Of a DNA stretch of 64,000 nucleotides, positions 48,101 through 58,518 are shown piece after piece. Each line of letters begins with the position of its first letter. Position 1 is the stretch's first letter. Source of the DNA: Hypericum androsaemum (lineage: Eukaryota; Streptophyta; Magnoliopsida; Malpighiales; Hypericaceae); NCBI GenBank assembly GCA_963995505.1, contig OZ023182.1, forward strand, positions 17,025,619 to 17,089,618, read 5' to 3'. The notes under the pieces are model-generated. The model had not been told where the DNA came from. It was given only the letters and a program-made list of their open reading frames with translations, and ran no database searches. A program made the position numbers and the translations under genes.

Positions 48101-48595
48101 GCCCGGCCCGGTCCGGGTCGGGACGGGGCGGGGCGGGGCGCGTGCGCGTGCGTGCGTGCCGAGCCGAGCCGAGCCGGACGGACGGACGGACGGACGGCGC
48201 GAGAAGCCTCTCCCTTCTCCACCAGTTTACCCATGCTAGACTTCTAGTCCCTTATAAACTTGTCTCAGCATGGTGCGCTAACCAATGTGGGATTGTGCTT
48301 ATTTTAATAACAACCATACCACTTTAAAGCCAATTTTTATTCACCCCGAGAATTGGATTTTCGCAAGTGTTATACATCGTTACGAAGCTCTATCAACGAG
48401 CTTCGTATTGACCTCACAAACACCCAAAATCAATTGGTGTGACCTTCAATTAAATTAGCTCAAAGTTGCCCACTAATTACTTAGTTATTATATTTAATTA
48501 GGATTCTCCCTCTAATTAAATATTTGGGCCAAAGCCCAATACACTCACTTGTATTGGGCCATCTCTTCCTTGGTTAATAAACCAATTCTCCAACA
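47281..48595 (-). repeat. Copia LTR 2 (shared middle LTR), 1315 bp
   Basis: 3' LTR of copy 2 and 5' LTR of copy 1. By eye it matches LTR 1 except for eight instead of nine GGGCTC units, a 6-bp difference. The TATAAAAG box is present at 47708-47701. Confidence 0.95.
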
Positions 48596-49194
48596 ATCCC
48601 CCACATGAATGCAAATTGGCTTATATATAATATGAGCCTACCAATGCTACATGCAACTTGGAGTTCTGCGAGAATTTGTTGCATCAGGAACGGTGGTTGA
48701 AAGCCTTGAACCTTCCTTAGTGAAATACCTTCGGATATACTTACCAACCAGTGGACGCGATGCCTTGAACTGTTCGGCGTTTCATGTATACCAAGACAAA
48801 GGTACTCACACAACTCCTTCTCAAACCACTACTTGGTTCTTTCGTTGTTGTCCATTTTGGCCCTGGACTGCCTTGGAAACATCATCGAATGCTCTAGAGA
48901 TTTAGCCCTTAACTCATCTCATAGAAGCGGCCCCTTCACATTCGATATAGGTGATCTCTTATAAGGAGTATCCTGCCATACCCCACTTATATATATACTC
49001 GAAGTATAAGGATCATTAAAAGCTTAAAGCTTAACCTTCACATGGACAGGTCTATCACTCTTCCATCACAGGAATGGGCAAGGAACTCAATTTCTCGAGT
49101 GCTTTGTTCGACCCTAGCCTCACAATTCGGTTGTCCCTTTGAACCTGCAGATCAGGATTTACGATCCAGGTTGGGTTGCCATCATGGGTTTAGG

Positions 49195-52100
49195 TCATTT
49201 CGTGGGCTTTAATCCCATTCCCCTCGATGATACCTCAACTTGGTCTCTCGTTAGACCCTTAGTTAATGGATCCGCGATGTTCTCTTTTGACTTTACATAG
49301 TCTAAAGATATCACACCCATTCTCAATAACGTTCTCACGGATTTATGTCTACGACGTATGTGTCTAGACTTTCCATTATACACATTATTTTGTGCTCTTC
49401 CAATAGCTGATTGACTATCACAGTGCACGCTAATGGGAGGCACTGGTTTTGACCACATCGGAATGTCCTCCAAGAAACTTCGGAGCCAATCCGCCTCTTC
49501 AGCTGCAAGATCCAACGCTCTGAATTCTGATTCCATAGTTGATCTAGCAATGCAAGTTTGTTTGCATGATCTCCACGAGACCGCTGCTCCTCCAAATGTA
49601 AATATGTATCCGCTAGTGGATTTTATATTCTTGGAGTCCGAGATCCAGTTCGCGTCTGAATACCCTTCCAGAACGGCTGGATGTCTCGTATAGTGTAATC
49701 CAAAGTTAGCAGTGTACCTTAGATATCTAAGGACTCTAACTATCGCTTTCCAATGTTCATAATTGGGATTACTCGTATATCTCGATAATCTGTTAACCGA
49801 GTTTGCAATATCTGGTCTAGTACAGTCCATGAGGTACATTAGACTGCCTATAACTCTAGAATATTCTAGTTGTCTCACACTCTCTCCGCGATTCTTGCAG
49901 AGACTCGACACCACTTCCATAGGAGTTCTCGCAATTACATTGCTATCCTTATCGAATTTGTCAAGTATCTTTTCGACATAGTGACCTTGGGAAAGCGCGT
50001 AACCTTCTGAAGTCTTAGTGATTTTCATCCCAAGTATTACATCAGCTTGTCCCAAGTCTTTCATATCGAAATTTTGTGACAACATTTTCTTGGTAATTTT
50101 GATATTATCATTATTACCCACGATCAACATGTCATCTACGTAGAGACAAACTATCACATAGTCGTTATCATCTCCTTTCACGTAGACACATTTATCACAT
50201 TGGTTTATCTGAAACCCGTTAGATAGCATTACACTATCAAACTTTTCGTGCCATTGTTTAGGTGCTTGTTTTAGTCCATACAAGGATTTTACAAGTTTAC
50301 ACACCTTATGTTCTTTACCTGAAACCACAAACCCTTCGGGTTGCTCCATGTAAATCTCCTCTTCCAAATCTCCATTAAGGAAGGCCGTCTTCACATCCAT
50401 TTGATGGATCTCTAGGTTAAACAAAGCTGCCAAGGCTATGACTAACCTAATAGACGTTTTCCTGGAGACAGGAGCATATGTGTCAAAATAATCAACACCC
50501 TCAGTTTGCTTGTAGCCTTTAACAACAAGTCTCGCCTTGTACTTATCCACTGTACCATCAGGCTTCATCTTCTTTTTGAAGATCCACTTATGGCCTAGTG
50601 GTTTACTACCCGGAGGTAGATCTACTAGTTCCCAAGTGTGATTATGTAAGATAGACTCTATCTCACTATTCACCGCTTCCTTCCAAAGAGCAGAGTCTGT
50701 AGAAGACATTGCTTCTTTGTAGGTTACTGGATCCTTTTCTAACAGATATGTTAGGAAATCTGATCCGAAAGACTTTTCTTTTCTAGCCCTTTTCCCACGC
50801 CTAGGCTCTTCAACTTCATCTTGAGGTTTCTCTCCCCCCACAATGCTTCCACTTTGGTCAACTTGACGGTCAACACCAGTTCGAGCTTTGTGAGGAAAGG
50901 TTTCCTCAAAGAATGAAGCATCCCTAGCTTCTATGATAGTATTTACGTGGATATCAGAGTTATCTGACTTGTGTACCAAGAATCGATAAGCAGCACTATC
51001 TTGTGCATAACCGATAAACACACAATCCACCGTCTTGGGTCCTATCCTTGTCCTTTTAGGAGGTGGAATCGGAACCTTAGCAAGACATCCCCAAACTCTT
51101 AGGAACTTATAGCTAGGCGCATGACCTTTCCATAATTCGTAAGGTGTTTTAGCCAACTTTTTATGTGGTACCCTGTTGAGCACATAGTTGGCCGAAAGCA
51201 CCGCTTCCCCCCACAAATTCCTTGGTAATCCGGAACTGATAAGCATCGCATTCATCATTTCCTTAAGCGTCCTATTCTTCCTTTCCGCAATTCCATTTTG
51301 CTCGGGAGAATAAGGCGCCGTGGTTTGATGAATGATTCCATTCTCGGCACAAACTTGTGCAAATGGAGATTCATATTCACCACCTCGGTCACTTCGAAGA
51401 TTTTTGATCTTCTTGCCAAGTTGGTTCTCAACTTCATTCTTATAGTGAATGAACATGTCTATTGCTTCGTCTTTACTTCTCATCAAGTAGACATAGCAAT
51501 ACCTCGTACAATCATCGATAAAAGTTATAAAATAATTTTTACCGCCACGCGTTTGTACGTATTTTAAATCACATACATCGGTGTGGATTAAATCCAACGG
51601 TTCCGTCCTTCGCTCAATCGAGTGGGAAGATGCTTTGGCGTACTTGGCCTCAACACAAGTCTCGCACTTATGTTTGTGATCGATGTTAAACTTTGGTAGT
51701 AGGTTAAGTGATATTAGCCTTTGCAAAGACTTATAGTTCACATGACCCAGTCTACCATGCCACAAATATGACGAATCCCGAGAATAAGCAACCTTCACTT
51801 TCTCATTGGCCTTATCGGCAACATTCATTACATTATTGCTCGTGCTAGCCTTATTGGCGGCACCCACATCAATCTTATCACTAGACTTTGCCTTGGGAGC
51901 TAAAGTCATTACACTCATCTTAAAAAGATTGTTGGTCAAGTAACCCTTGCCAACGAACATCCCTCCCTTGGACATGATGACCTTGTCGGACTCGAACACA
52001 AGCCGAAAGCCCCTCTTGTTGAGCACCACTCCGGAGATAAGATTCTTTCGAATCTCGGGCACATGCAGCACATCAGTCAAGGTCAGCTCCTTGCCCGAGG

Positions 52101-53310
52101 TCATCTTCAGCATGACCGTCCCCTTGCCTTCAACCTTCGAGACTGCAGAATTTCCCATGTAGCAGTTTTCATCATCGACCGGTTGATAGGTCTTGAACAT
52201 CCATTTGTTGGCACAAATGTGGCGGGTAGCCCCCGTGTCCACCCACCATTCCTTCGAGTTCCCACCCACGAGGTTCACCTCGGACACAACGGCCGTGAGG
52301 TGCATCTCATCGAGGTCGGAGCTCAAGCTAGCCTCCGCAATGTTAGCATTGGCGGGCTTCTTCTTCTTGCCCTTGCTTGGTCCTGCCGTCTTCTTACCCT
52401 CCGCGGCTAGACGTTTGTAGCAATCTTTGGCACGATGGCCGGTCTTGTTGCAAACAAAGCAGGCACCAGTAAAGCTCTTGTTCTGAGCATCTCCCTTGGT
52501 GTCATTTGAGCGTTTCCGCTTGTTCCCACGGGAGCTCCCCCCGGTCTCGACCACATTGGCCTTAGCAACCATGCCACTTGGTTTCTTATCAACCTTTCGG
52601 TTGTCTTGCTCGATGCGCAACCTTCGGATAAGGTCCTCGAGAGTCATCTTCTTCCTCTTGTGCTTGAGGTACATCTTGAAGTCCTTCCAAGATGGTGGTA
52701 ATTTCTCAATTACCATCGCCACTTGGAGGGCATCATTGATGGCCATTTCCTCCGTTGCAAGATAATGAAAGATCAATTGCAACTCTTCGCATTGTTCCAC
52801 AACGCTCTTTCCATCGACCATCCGATAGTCGTGGAAGCGCCCGGCCACAAATTTCTTTGCACCGGCGTCGTCAACTTTATATTTGTGCTCCAACGATTCC
52901 CAAAGATCCTTAGACGTTTCTTTGGTATAGTAGACGCCGTAAAGCGAATCGTCGAGAGAACCCAATATATAGTTGCGACATAGGTAATCTTCATGTACCC
53001 ATGCGCTGTGGATCGCAGTTTGATGCGGATCACTCACATTCTCTTTGGGTTTCTCTTCCTTGACATACCGGCTAAAATTCAAGGCGGTCAAGTAGAACAA
53101 CATTTTTTGTTGCCATCTCTTGAAATTTCCACTTTTGAACTTTTCCGGTTTCTCAAGATGAGAATACGGCAGTGGCATTGGGTGTCTATGACCCGGCATC
53201 ACGGCCTCAGCGCCGCTAGCCCTCACAACAGGAACCTCCTCGTTCAAGTTGTCATTTTCGGTGTTTGTCGCACCGGAGTTGTTAAGCGGGGGAGAGTTGT
53301 TATCAGCCAT
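49195..53310 (-). CDS. Copia Gag-Pol polyprotein, copy 2, 1371 aa
   Basis: Same length and domain series as copy 1: CCHC knuckle, DTGA protease, integrase, YVDD reverse transcriptase and RNase H, all open. The one residue difference I see is Tyr183 (A at 52764) versus Asp183 (C at 46132) in the Gag-like region. Its 5' LTR is LTR 3, which has lost its TATA box, so transcription from its own promoter is doubtful even though the coding frame is intact. Confidence 0.96.
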   Translation of the reverse strand: MADNNSPPLNNSGATNTENDNLNEEVPVVRASGAEAVMPGHRHPMPLPYSHLEKPEKFKSGNFKRWQQKMLFYLTALNFSRYVKEEKPKENVSDPHQTAIHSAWVHEDYLCRNYILGSLDDSLYGVYYTKETSKDLWESLEHKYKVDDAGAKKFVAGRFHDYRMVDGKSVVEQCEELQLIFHYLATEEMAINDALQVAMVIEKLPPSWKDFKMYLKHKRKKMTLEDLIRRLRIEQDNRKVDKKPSGMVAKANVVETGGSSRGNKRKRSNDTKGDAQNKSFTGACFVCNKTGHRAKDCYKRLAAEGKKTAGPSKGKKKKPANANIAEASLSSDLDEMHLTAVVSEVNLVGGNSKEWWVDTGATRHICANKWMFKTYQPVDDENCYMGNSAVSKVEGKGTVMLKMTSGKELTLTDVLHVPEIRKNLISGVVLNKRGFRLVFESDKVIMSKGGMFVGKGYLTNNLFKMSVMTLAPKAKSSDKIDVGAANKASTSNNVMNVADKANEKVKVAYSRDSSYLWHGRLGHVNYKSLQRLISLNLLPKFNIDHKHKCETCVEAKYAKASSHSIERRTEPLDLIHTDVCDLKYVQTRGGKNYFITFIDDCTRYCYVYLMRSKDEAIDMFIHYKNEVENQLGKKIKNLRSDRGGEYESPFAQVCAENGIIHQTTAPYSPEQNGIAERKNRTLKEMMNAMLISSGLPRNLWGEAVLSANYVLNRVPHKKLAKTPYELWKGHAPSYKFLRVWGCLAKVPIPPPKRTRIGPKTVDCVFIGYAQDSAAYRFLVHKSDNSDIHVNTIIEARDASFFEETFPHKARTGVDRQVDQSGSIVGGEKPQDEVEEPRRGKRARKEKSFGSDFLTYLLEKDPVTYKEAMSSTDSALWKEAVNSEIESILHNHTWELVDLPPGSKPLGHKWIFKKKMKPDGTVDKYKARLVVKGYKQTEGVDYFDTYAPVSRKTSIRLVIALAALFNLEIHQMDVKTAFLNGDLEEEIYMEQPEGFVVSGKEHKVCKLVKSLYGLKQAPKQWHEKFDSVMLSNGFQINQCDKCVYVKGDDNDYVIVCLYVDDMLIVGNNDNIKITKKMLSQNFDMKDLGQADVILGMKITKTSEGYALSQGHYVEKILDKFDKDSNVIARTPMEVVSSLCKNRGESVRQLEYSRVIGSLMYLMDCTRPDIANSVNRLSRYTSNPNYEHWKAIVRVLRYLRYTANFGLHYTRHPAVLEGYSDANWISDSKNIKSTSGYIFTFGGAAVSWRSCKQTCIARSTMESEFRALDLAAEEADWLRSFLEDIPMWSKPVPPISVHCDSQSAIGRAQNNVYNGKSRHIRRRHKSVRTLLRMGVISLDYVKSKENIADPLTKGLTRDQVEVSSRGMGLKPTK

Positions 53311-53912
53311 CTAAAAAATATCACCAATACACGCGCGTAAGTAATGGGTTTTATCGAACAGAAAAACCCAACAATATCTTAAAGATTATAATAGTTGTAG
53401 TACTAGAGCCGAATACTGATCAACCGGATACTAACACTTTTATGCAGAGAGAAGCAATATAAAATTGAACGTGACACGAATAATTATACTAATTAATTAT
53501 TTCCCTTCTGTTCCGTTGCAGGATGCTATTTAAGTCCAAATTAATTTATGCCGATTTACTATACTCCACAAAACACTATTAATAGAATGAACGAAAGCAA
53601 GATTCAATCATGAAAGGGTTAGTTGTCCAAAAACTATTAAATTAATGAACTTCTTATTCTTTCACAGAAACAGATTAACGCACCAACTTATTGTAATGAA
53701 CTACTGTCTCATCAATTTTATTTTTTTCCACTACAAAAACAAGTGATAGTTACGAAAATAATAGTACGTTAAGTTAGGCCAATTTAAGGTTCTGTGCGCA
53801 GCGACTTTGCAAATAAACCGACGAGAGCAGATTACAGATTCCTGAATTCGACAATAGCGATAGTTGTTCACGATTAAGAAACCACTATACTAATATCATA
53901 AGAGTTTAAGAT

Positions 53913-54586
53913 TATTGAAATAAATATTAGTAAATAATGGTTTAATACGAGTATGCAAATATAGATCGTAAGCATATAAAGAGAAGAGTTTAGAGGTATG
54001 CTCACAATCACACTTGTGAGTAAGTGTGTACAACCGTCTTCTTCGAGCTAGGGATTTCGGATGCAATCCTGGACGAGGCCACAGTTTTACCGTGTGCCCT
54101 TAAACTCTTATTACCCGCCTATATGCTTCAGGCCTCCGTGGGTAAGAGAGTTCCCAAGGTACAACGCCCAACCTCGTGTACAAAGGAAGCACTTTCGTAC
54201 ACCTTTCGAACCTTTCGTAGCCTTAGAACTCCGACACAAATGAAAGTGAGAAATGCTATGCTATGGAGGGAGAAGTAGAGAGCTCAAGGAAGAGTGTGAG
54301 CTGGGATGATTCCACCCATTAAATGGGCTGTTACAAGACCCATAAAACCCCCATATTCATTAGGCTGTTATCCCATTTATTGGTTTGAATTTAAATTCGA
54401 AATTTAAATTCAAAGCCACCTGGAAGGTGAAGAAGGTTCCAGAGTGTGGGCTTGTCCAAACGGAAGTCCAAGAAGCCCAGAGGACTTTTTGGGCCTAGGA
54501 TCGCTACAACAAGTCCGGCCCAGTTCTAAAAAGATAAGGCCCTGGAACCTGGAACAATTCCCACAACCCCGCAACCCGCACCCGCA

Positions 54587-54632
<46 letters not shown>

Positions 54633-55112
54633 GCCCGGCCCGGGGCGGGGCGGGGCGCTTGCGCGTGCGTGCGTGCCGAGCCGAGCCGAGCCGGACGGAC
54701 GGACGGACGGACGGCGCGAGAAGCCTCTCCCTTCTCCACCAGTTTACCCATGCTAGACTTCTAGTCCCTTATAAACTTGTCTCAGCATGGTGCGCTAACC
54801 AATGTGGGATTGTGCTTATTTTAATAACAACCATACCACTTTAAAGCCAATTTTTATTCACCCCGAGAATTGGATTTTCGCAAGTGTTATACATCGTTAC
54901 GAAGCTCTATCAACGAGCTTCGTATTGACCTCACAAACACCCAAAATCAATTGGTGTGACCTTCAATTAAATTAGCTCAAAGTTGCCCACTAATTACTTA
55001 GTTATTATATTTAATTATGATTCTCCCTCTAATTAAATATTTGGGCCAAAGCCCAATACACTCACTTGTATTGGGCCATCTCTTCCTTGGTTAATAAACC
55101 AATTCTCCAACA
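53913..55112 (-). repeat. Copia LTR 3 (outer 5' LTR of copy 2), 1200 bp, promoter-deleted
   Basis: Matches LTRs 1 and 2 but lacks about 80 bp at position 54311 (between GGGATGATT and CCACCCATT). The missing segment is the one carrying CTATAAAAGGAGCC in the other LTRs. It has seven GGGCTC units, a shortened GC-rich tract and at least one substitution (T at 55018 where the others have G). It is the 5' LTR of the array in element sense. Confidence 0.93.
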
Positions 55113-55117
55113 CTTAT

Positions 55118-55798
55118 CACGAAATTCTCAAGAGTGACGAGTACGAAAACCGTGGAACAAGTAGGATAACAACCAAATTCTAAACTTGGGCTGGCCACCA
55201 TCAGGAAATAGGAACTGTCACGCAAGAGTTTTATATTGAGATGTTTGAGATTATAGTTGAAGAGAGATGAATGTATTTGTTAAATCTACAATTTGTCTTC
55301 TATAATAATTATTTGGGTCGAGTTGAAGATGATGCTTTATAAAGTATTTCAATTTGGAGGTACAATATAAAGTTTTTAATGATACCCGCCAAAAAAAAGT
55401 TTTTATGTAATCTTGTAAATGATACATTTTACAAATTCTACCTATTTTTCTAGCAAATATCTTACGGCTAAACAAACCTATCCAAAAATAAGTATAAAGT
55501 TGTCTCAAATTAATTTGAATGTTTCTGATAAGTGGTCTATCTTTTTTGCCGAATATGTTATTTGGATATCAAATTGTTCCGGATATTTTTGTACATAAGA
55601 CAAAAGCTAGTCAGATAATCATTGAAACATGCCATATGCCAATGCTGCACATTAAATATGTAGCAAATACATTTAATTTTCCCGAAATCACCTGGTATTT
55701 ACACTCAAGTCCGAGATAGACAATAGTGGTGGCAAAGTTTTCTTTAACACCGCTCATTGATCCAATGGTTCTTTACGACCATAAGACATTTGGTTTAT
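55118..55798. other. Intergenic
   Basis: AT-rich sequence between the Copia array and the next mobile element. Nothing recognised. Confidence 0.45.
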
Positions 55799-55807
55799 TT
55801 ATATAAT

Positions 55808-57205
55808 AGGAAAAGTTTATTTTAGTATCCTATAGTATAGCCCAAAATTATTTTAGTACCCTGTGGTAAAAAACTGATCAATCGAGTCATACTTATTTCA
55901 ATTAACATCAAAAAGGTCTATGGGTAACTGTCCGAACCCTTTCCAACCTGACCGAACATCTGAACTTGCCATATCAACATTCGCTGACGATGTGGTGCCA
56001 CGTGGATCTCCACTCTCTCTCTCTCTCTCTTCCCCTCTCTCCTCCTTCCCCTCTTCTTCTTCTTCTTCTTCTTCTTCTTCCTCCTCCTCCTCCTCCTCCT
56101 CCCAAAAACAAAACCCATAAAAATTGACCTGAATCTTTCACAGAATATTGGAAGAGTAAAGAGAAGAAAAAACCCCAACCAAAAGAAGAAGAATTGAATG
56201 TCTCAACACCCATGAAATAAAAGAAGAAGAACATAAACTCAGTTCAATTGAAAAAAAGAAGAAAGCCCATTCTTCCCCTCAGAAAAAAGAAGAAGAAGAA
56301 CCCCCAACGATATTGCTGGGATCAAAATCCACCTCGACGGTGGAATCCCAACTGCCCTTCCCCTTCTCCTAGGGTCAAAATCCCTCCAGAGTCCCAACCA
56401 GCAAAATTAGAATGAAATTCCCCCAAAAATAATAATTTCAAAATCTGAGAAATGGACAGCGGCGGGTTCAGGGTGGAAGCCCAGCGGTGGCTGACCATAT
56501 CGAAGAAGCTTCTGGTGATGCTTGACCTGTCGGGTGAGAAGAGCTTCACGATTCGGCCCGTGCCTCCAGGAGCTCGCCGACCAGATCATCGCCGTCTCCG
56601 ACACCATAGCGGCGAGTGACGTCAGGGTCAACGGCAACAGCTACGACTACTACACTATCCTCCAACTAGGGCGCCTCACCTAGTCCCTCGACCTCATCGC
56701 CAGCCAGTACCGGAAGGGTTTGAGGGTCAACGGCTGTAGCGGCCTGACTGCCTCCTTCCGCTAGTTTCTGGACTGCATATCCTTATTGCTTGAGGGTGCC
56801 GGAAGGTTAGTGGTGGTAGGGCTAGTGATGGGTGGACACCCTTTTCGACAATGTTTGCTAGATTACTGGATTCTTCTTCTTTTTTCTGGGTTCATGGGTG
56901 TTGAGACTCAATTTTTATGGGTTTTGATTTTGGGTAGAAGAAGGAGGAGGAGGAAGAGATAGAGAGAGAGAGAGAAGAGAAGGAGGAGAGATGGATGTCC
57001 ATGTGGTACCATGTCATCAAATTTTGGTGATGTGGCTGGCCAAGTTGGCTGGGCAGAGTTTGGGCAGGTTCGGGCAAGTCTGGGTAGCTGCCCGTGGACG
57101 TAATTGATTTTAATTGGCTGAGTATGACTTGATTGATCAATTTTTTACCACAAGGTACTAAAATAATTTTGGACTACACCACAGGTACTAAAGTAGACTT
57201 TTTCC
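55808..57205. mobile_element. Pack-MULE-like element D with captured gene fragment
   Basis: Long inverted termini (roughly 260 bp): AGGAAAAGTTTATTTTAGTA at the left and, on the opposite strand at the right, GGAAAAAGTCTACTTTAGTA. Both continue through AAAATTATTTTAGTACC, TGATCAAT(C)AAGTCATACT-type sequence and into matching CT/GA-rich microsatellites (56010-56100 and 56935-56990). The flanks TTATATAAT (55799-55807) and TTGTATAAT (57206-57214) agree at eight of nine, the Mutator signature. No transposase; the interior holds the gene fragment at 56452-56763. Confidence 0.75.
56452..56763 (+). pseudogene. Broken J-domain-protein-like gene fragment inside element D
   Basis: ATG at 56452 opens MDSGGFRVEAQRWLTISKKLL...DLSGEKSFTIR, then after a frame change ELADQIIAVSDTIAAS, YDYYTILQLGRLT, a TAG at 56681-56683, and SLDLIASQYRKG. 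This order resembles the N-terminal part of a plant family of DnaJ-domain-superfamily proteins (helical RW...A.KLL, A.R..DP, ADQI.AV.DT, DWYAILQL, L.ATQYR). With a frameshift, an internal stop and no HPD segment, it is not a functional chaperone gene. Its position between Mutator-type termini points to capture of a host gene exon. The family assignment is from memory and moderate. Confidence 0.5.
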
Positions 57206-58321
57206 TTGTATAATTGGAGACTTGGTTTCTTTTCAATATTTTTATGATGCTGACCATACAGCCCGTAGTTCTATTGCCGAAGCTAATATTCAACTCTCCA
57301 CTAACAAAAAAATTCAGTTTTATTTGGCTTAGAACCAATAAGATATACATTTTTCTACTTGAAGTCTTATTGGAGCGTATGATTTGAATAGATTATCCTT
57401 TAGGCTACTAACAATGAAAATGAGATCCAAAAAATTGAATAATATGACGTACATATTCACCAATACACATCATCATATAAAAAAATCACCAATATATATA
57501 TAATTAAATGGGTATACGATCCACCTACGAAGAAGAACAATACACGGAACCAACAATCCATATCGAAACATCCGAACTTGAAAAAAAATAACCAAAATGG
57601 AAAAATAAATGCTTTTTCAGAAGTAAACAACAAAGGAAGAGGAAGAGTCGTGTGTGTAGCGGGAAGAAGATAAACGGAGGCCGCGAAAGCCGCCGGCGTC
57701 CAAACTCCGCCGGGAAAGTGGAATTAGCCGATCCCATATCATCTTCACCACCACCGTGAACTCTTCCAGTACCTCCGCCGTCGCGGCCACCGTTATCATC
57801 TTAATCACTATATCCACCGGCCTCTCTCTCTTGAGCTATTATTTGGCAAAACCCTTCCCTAGTTGGTTGGTTATAGTTTTGTTTCTATTTGGTGGTTCAA
57901 GTTAAAAGAGACAGAGGTGGTTGGATTGGATTGGATGTGCCTATTATATATAGGCGCAATTTTTGTTTTGTTTTGTTCTTGTATCAATGAAGACGCTTGG
58001 ATTTTAGATAATAACAAGTGGATTTCGTGTTTGAATGGGAACGGTGGATAGGATTTGTCCCTTTGGGTTATTGTATTTAACATTCTGTAGCTCAGTGTTA
58101 TCGAGATAATTTTTTTCTATAGTCGTCTTTTTTCTTTAAATTTTCTTAAGATAATCTTTTTAGTGAGTGATCATAAAATTTGATACTACTTTGCTCTATA
58201 ATTCTGAATAGCACGGTGATTTGATAGGATTGACCAAACTTTAATTTCCCGGCAATTTTTTCTTGGCAAGCAATCTCGCAACAAGTTTTTCTCGTGTTGG
58301 ATCAGTCAGCAAGGAAAGTGC
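57206..58321. other. Intergenic with one doubtful small minus-strand frame
   Basis: The stretch 57617-57817 is GC-richer than its surroundings and open on the minus strand; from the Met at about 57799 it would encode roughly 60 residues (MITVAATAEVLEEFTVVVK...). An overlapping minus frame (57525-57737) is also open. I recognise neither. A small unknown gene is possible; nothing else was seen. Confidence 0.3.
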
Positions 58322-58518
58322 CACGTGAAATTTTGCGTCCAAGGTACTTATGGTTTTGATTGAACAAGAGGCAGAAATAAAGTATGACGTGGCATACTTA
58401 TTCAAAAGAAGTATGACGTGGCATAATCTCAACTATATATTTAATTAAATTGGAATAATAAGTGTAATAAGTGCATAACAATTATAATTTCCGTCTATTC
58501 TCCATCTTTCTATAAATA
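58322..58518 (+). promoter_or_regulatory. Promoter-like cluster: G-box, two TGACGTGGCA motifs, TATA box
   Basis: CACGTG (58322-58327), then AGTATGACGTGGCATA twice (58381-58396 and 58410-58425) each containing the bZIP/ABRE-type TGACGTGGCA, then CTATAAATAGGGG with TATAAATA at 58511-58518. Order and spacing suit an RNA polymerase II promoter reading right. No recognisable gene follows within 1 kb, so it could serve a non-coding RNA or be part of an LTR. Confidence 0.45.

Larger units (their letters stand above)
40638..55117 (-). mobile_element. Ty1/Copia array: LTR-internal-LTR-internal-LTR
   Basis: Three LTRs (40643-41963, 47281-48595, 53913-55112) separate two internal regions of identical length (41964-47280 and 48596-53912, 5317 bp each). 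All run on the minus strand. The whole array is flanked by identical CTTAT at 40638-40642 and 55113-55117, the 5-bp duplication made by Copia integrase, and no such duplication interrupts the array. Domain order integrase before reverse transcriptase identifies Copia. Element ends are TGTTG...CAATA (element sense), an imperfect version of TGTTG...CAACA. The two internal copies differ at very few positions, so the structure is young. It most likely arose from one insertion followed by unequal LTR-LTR recombination. Confidence 0.93.
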
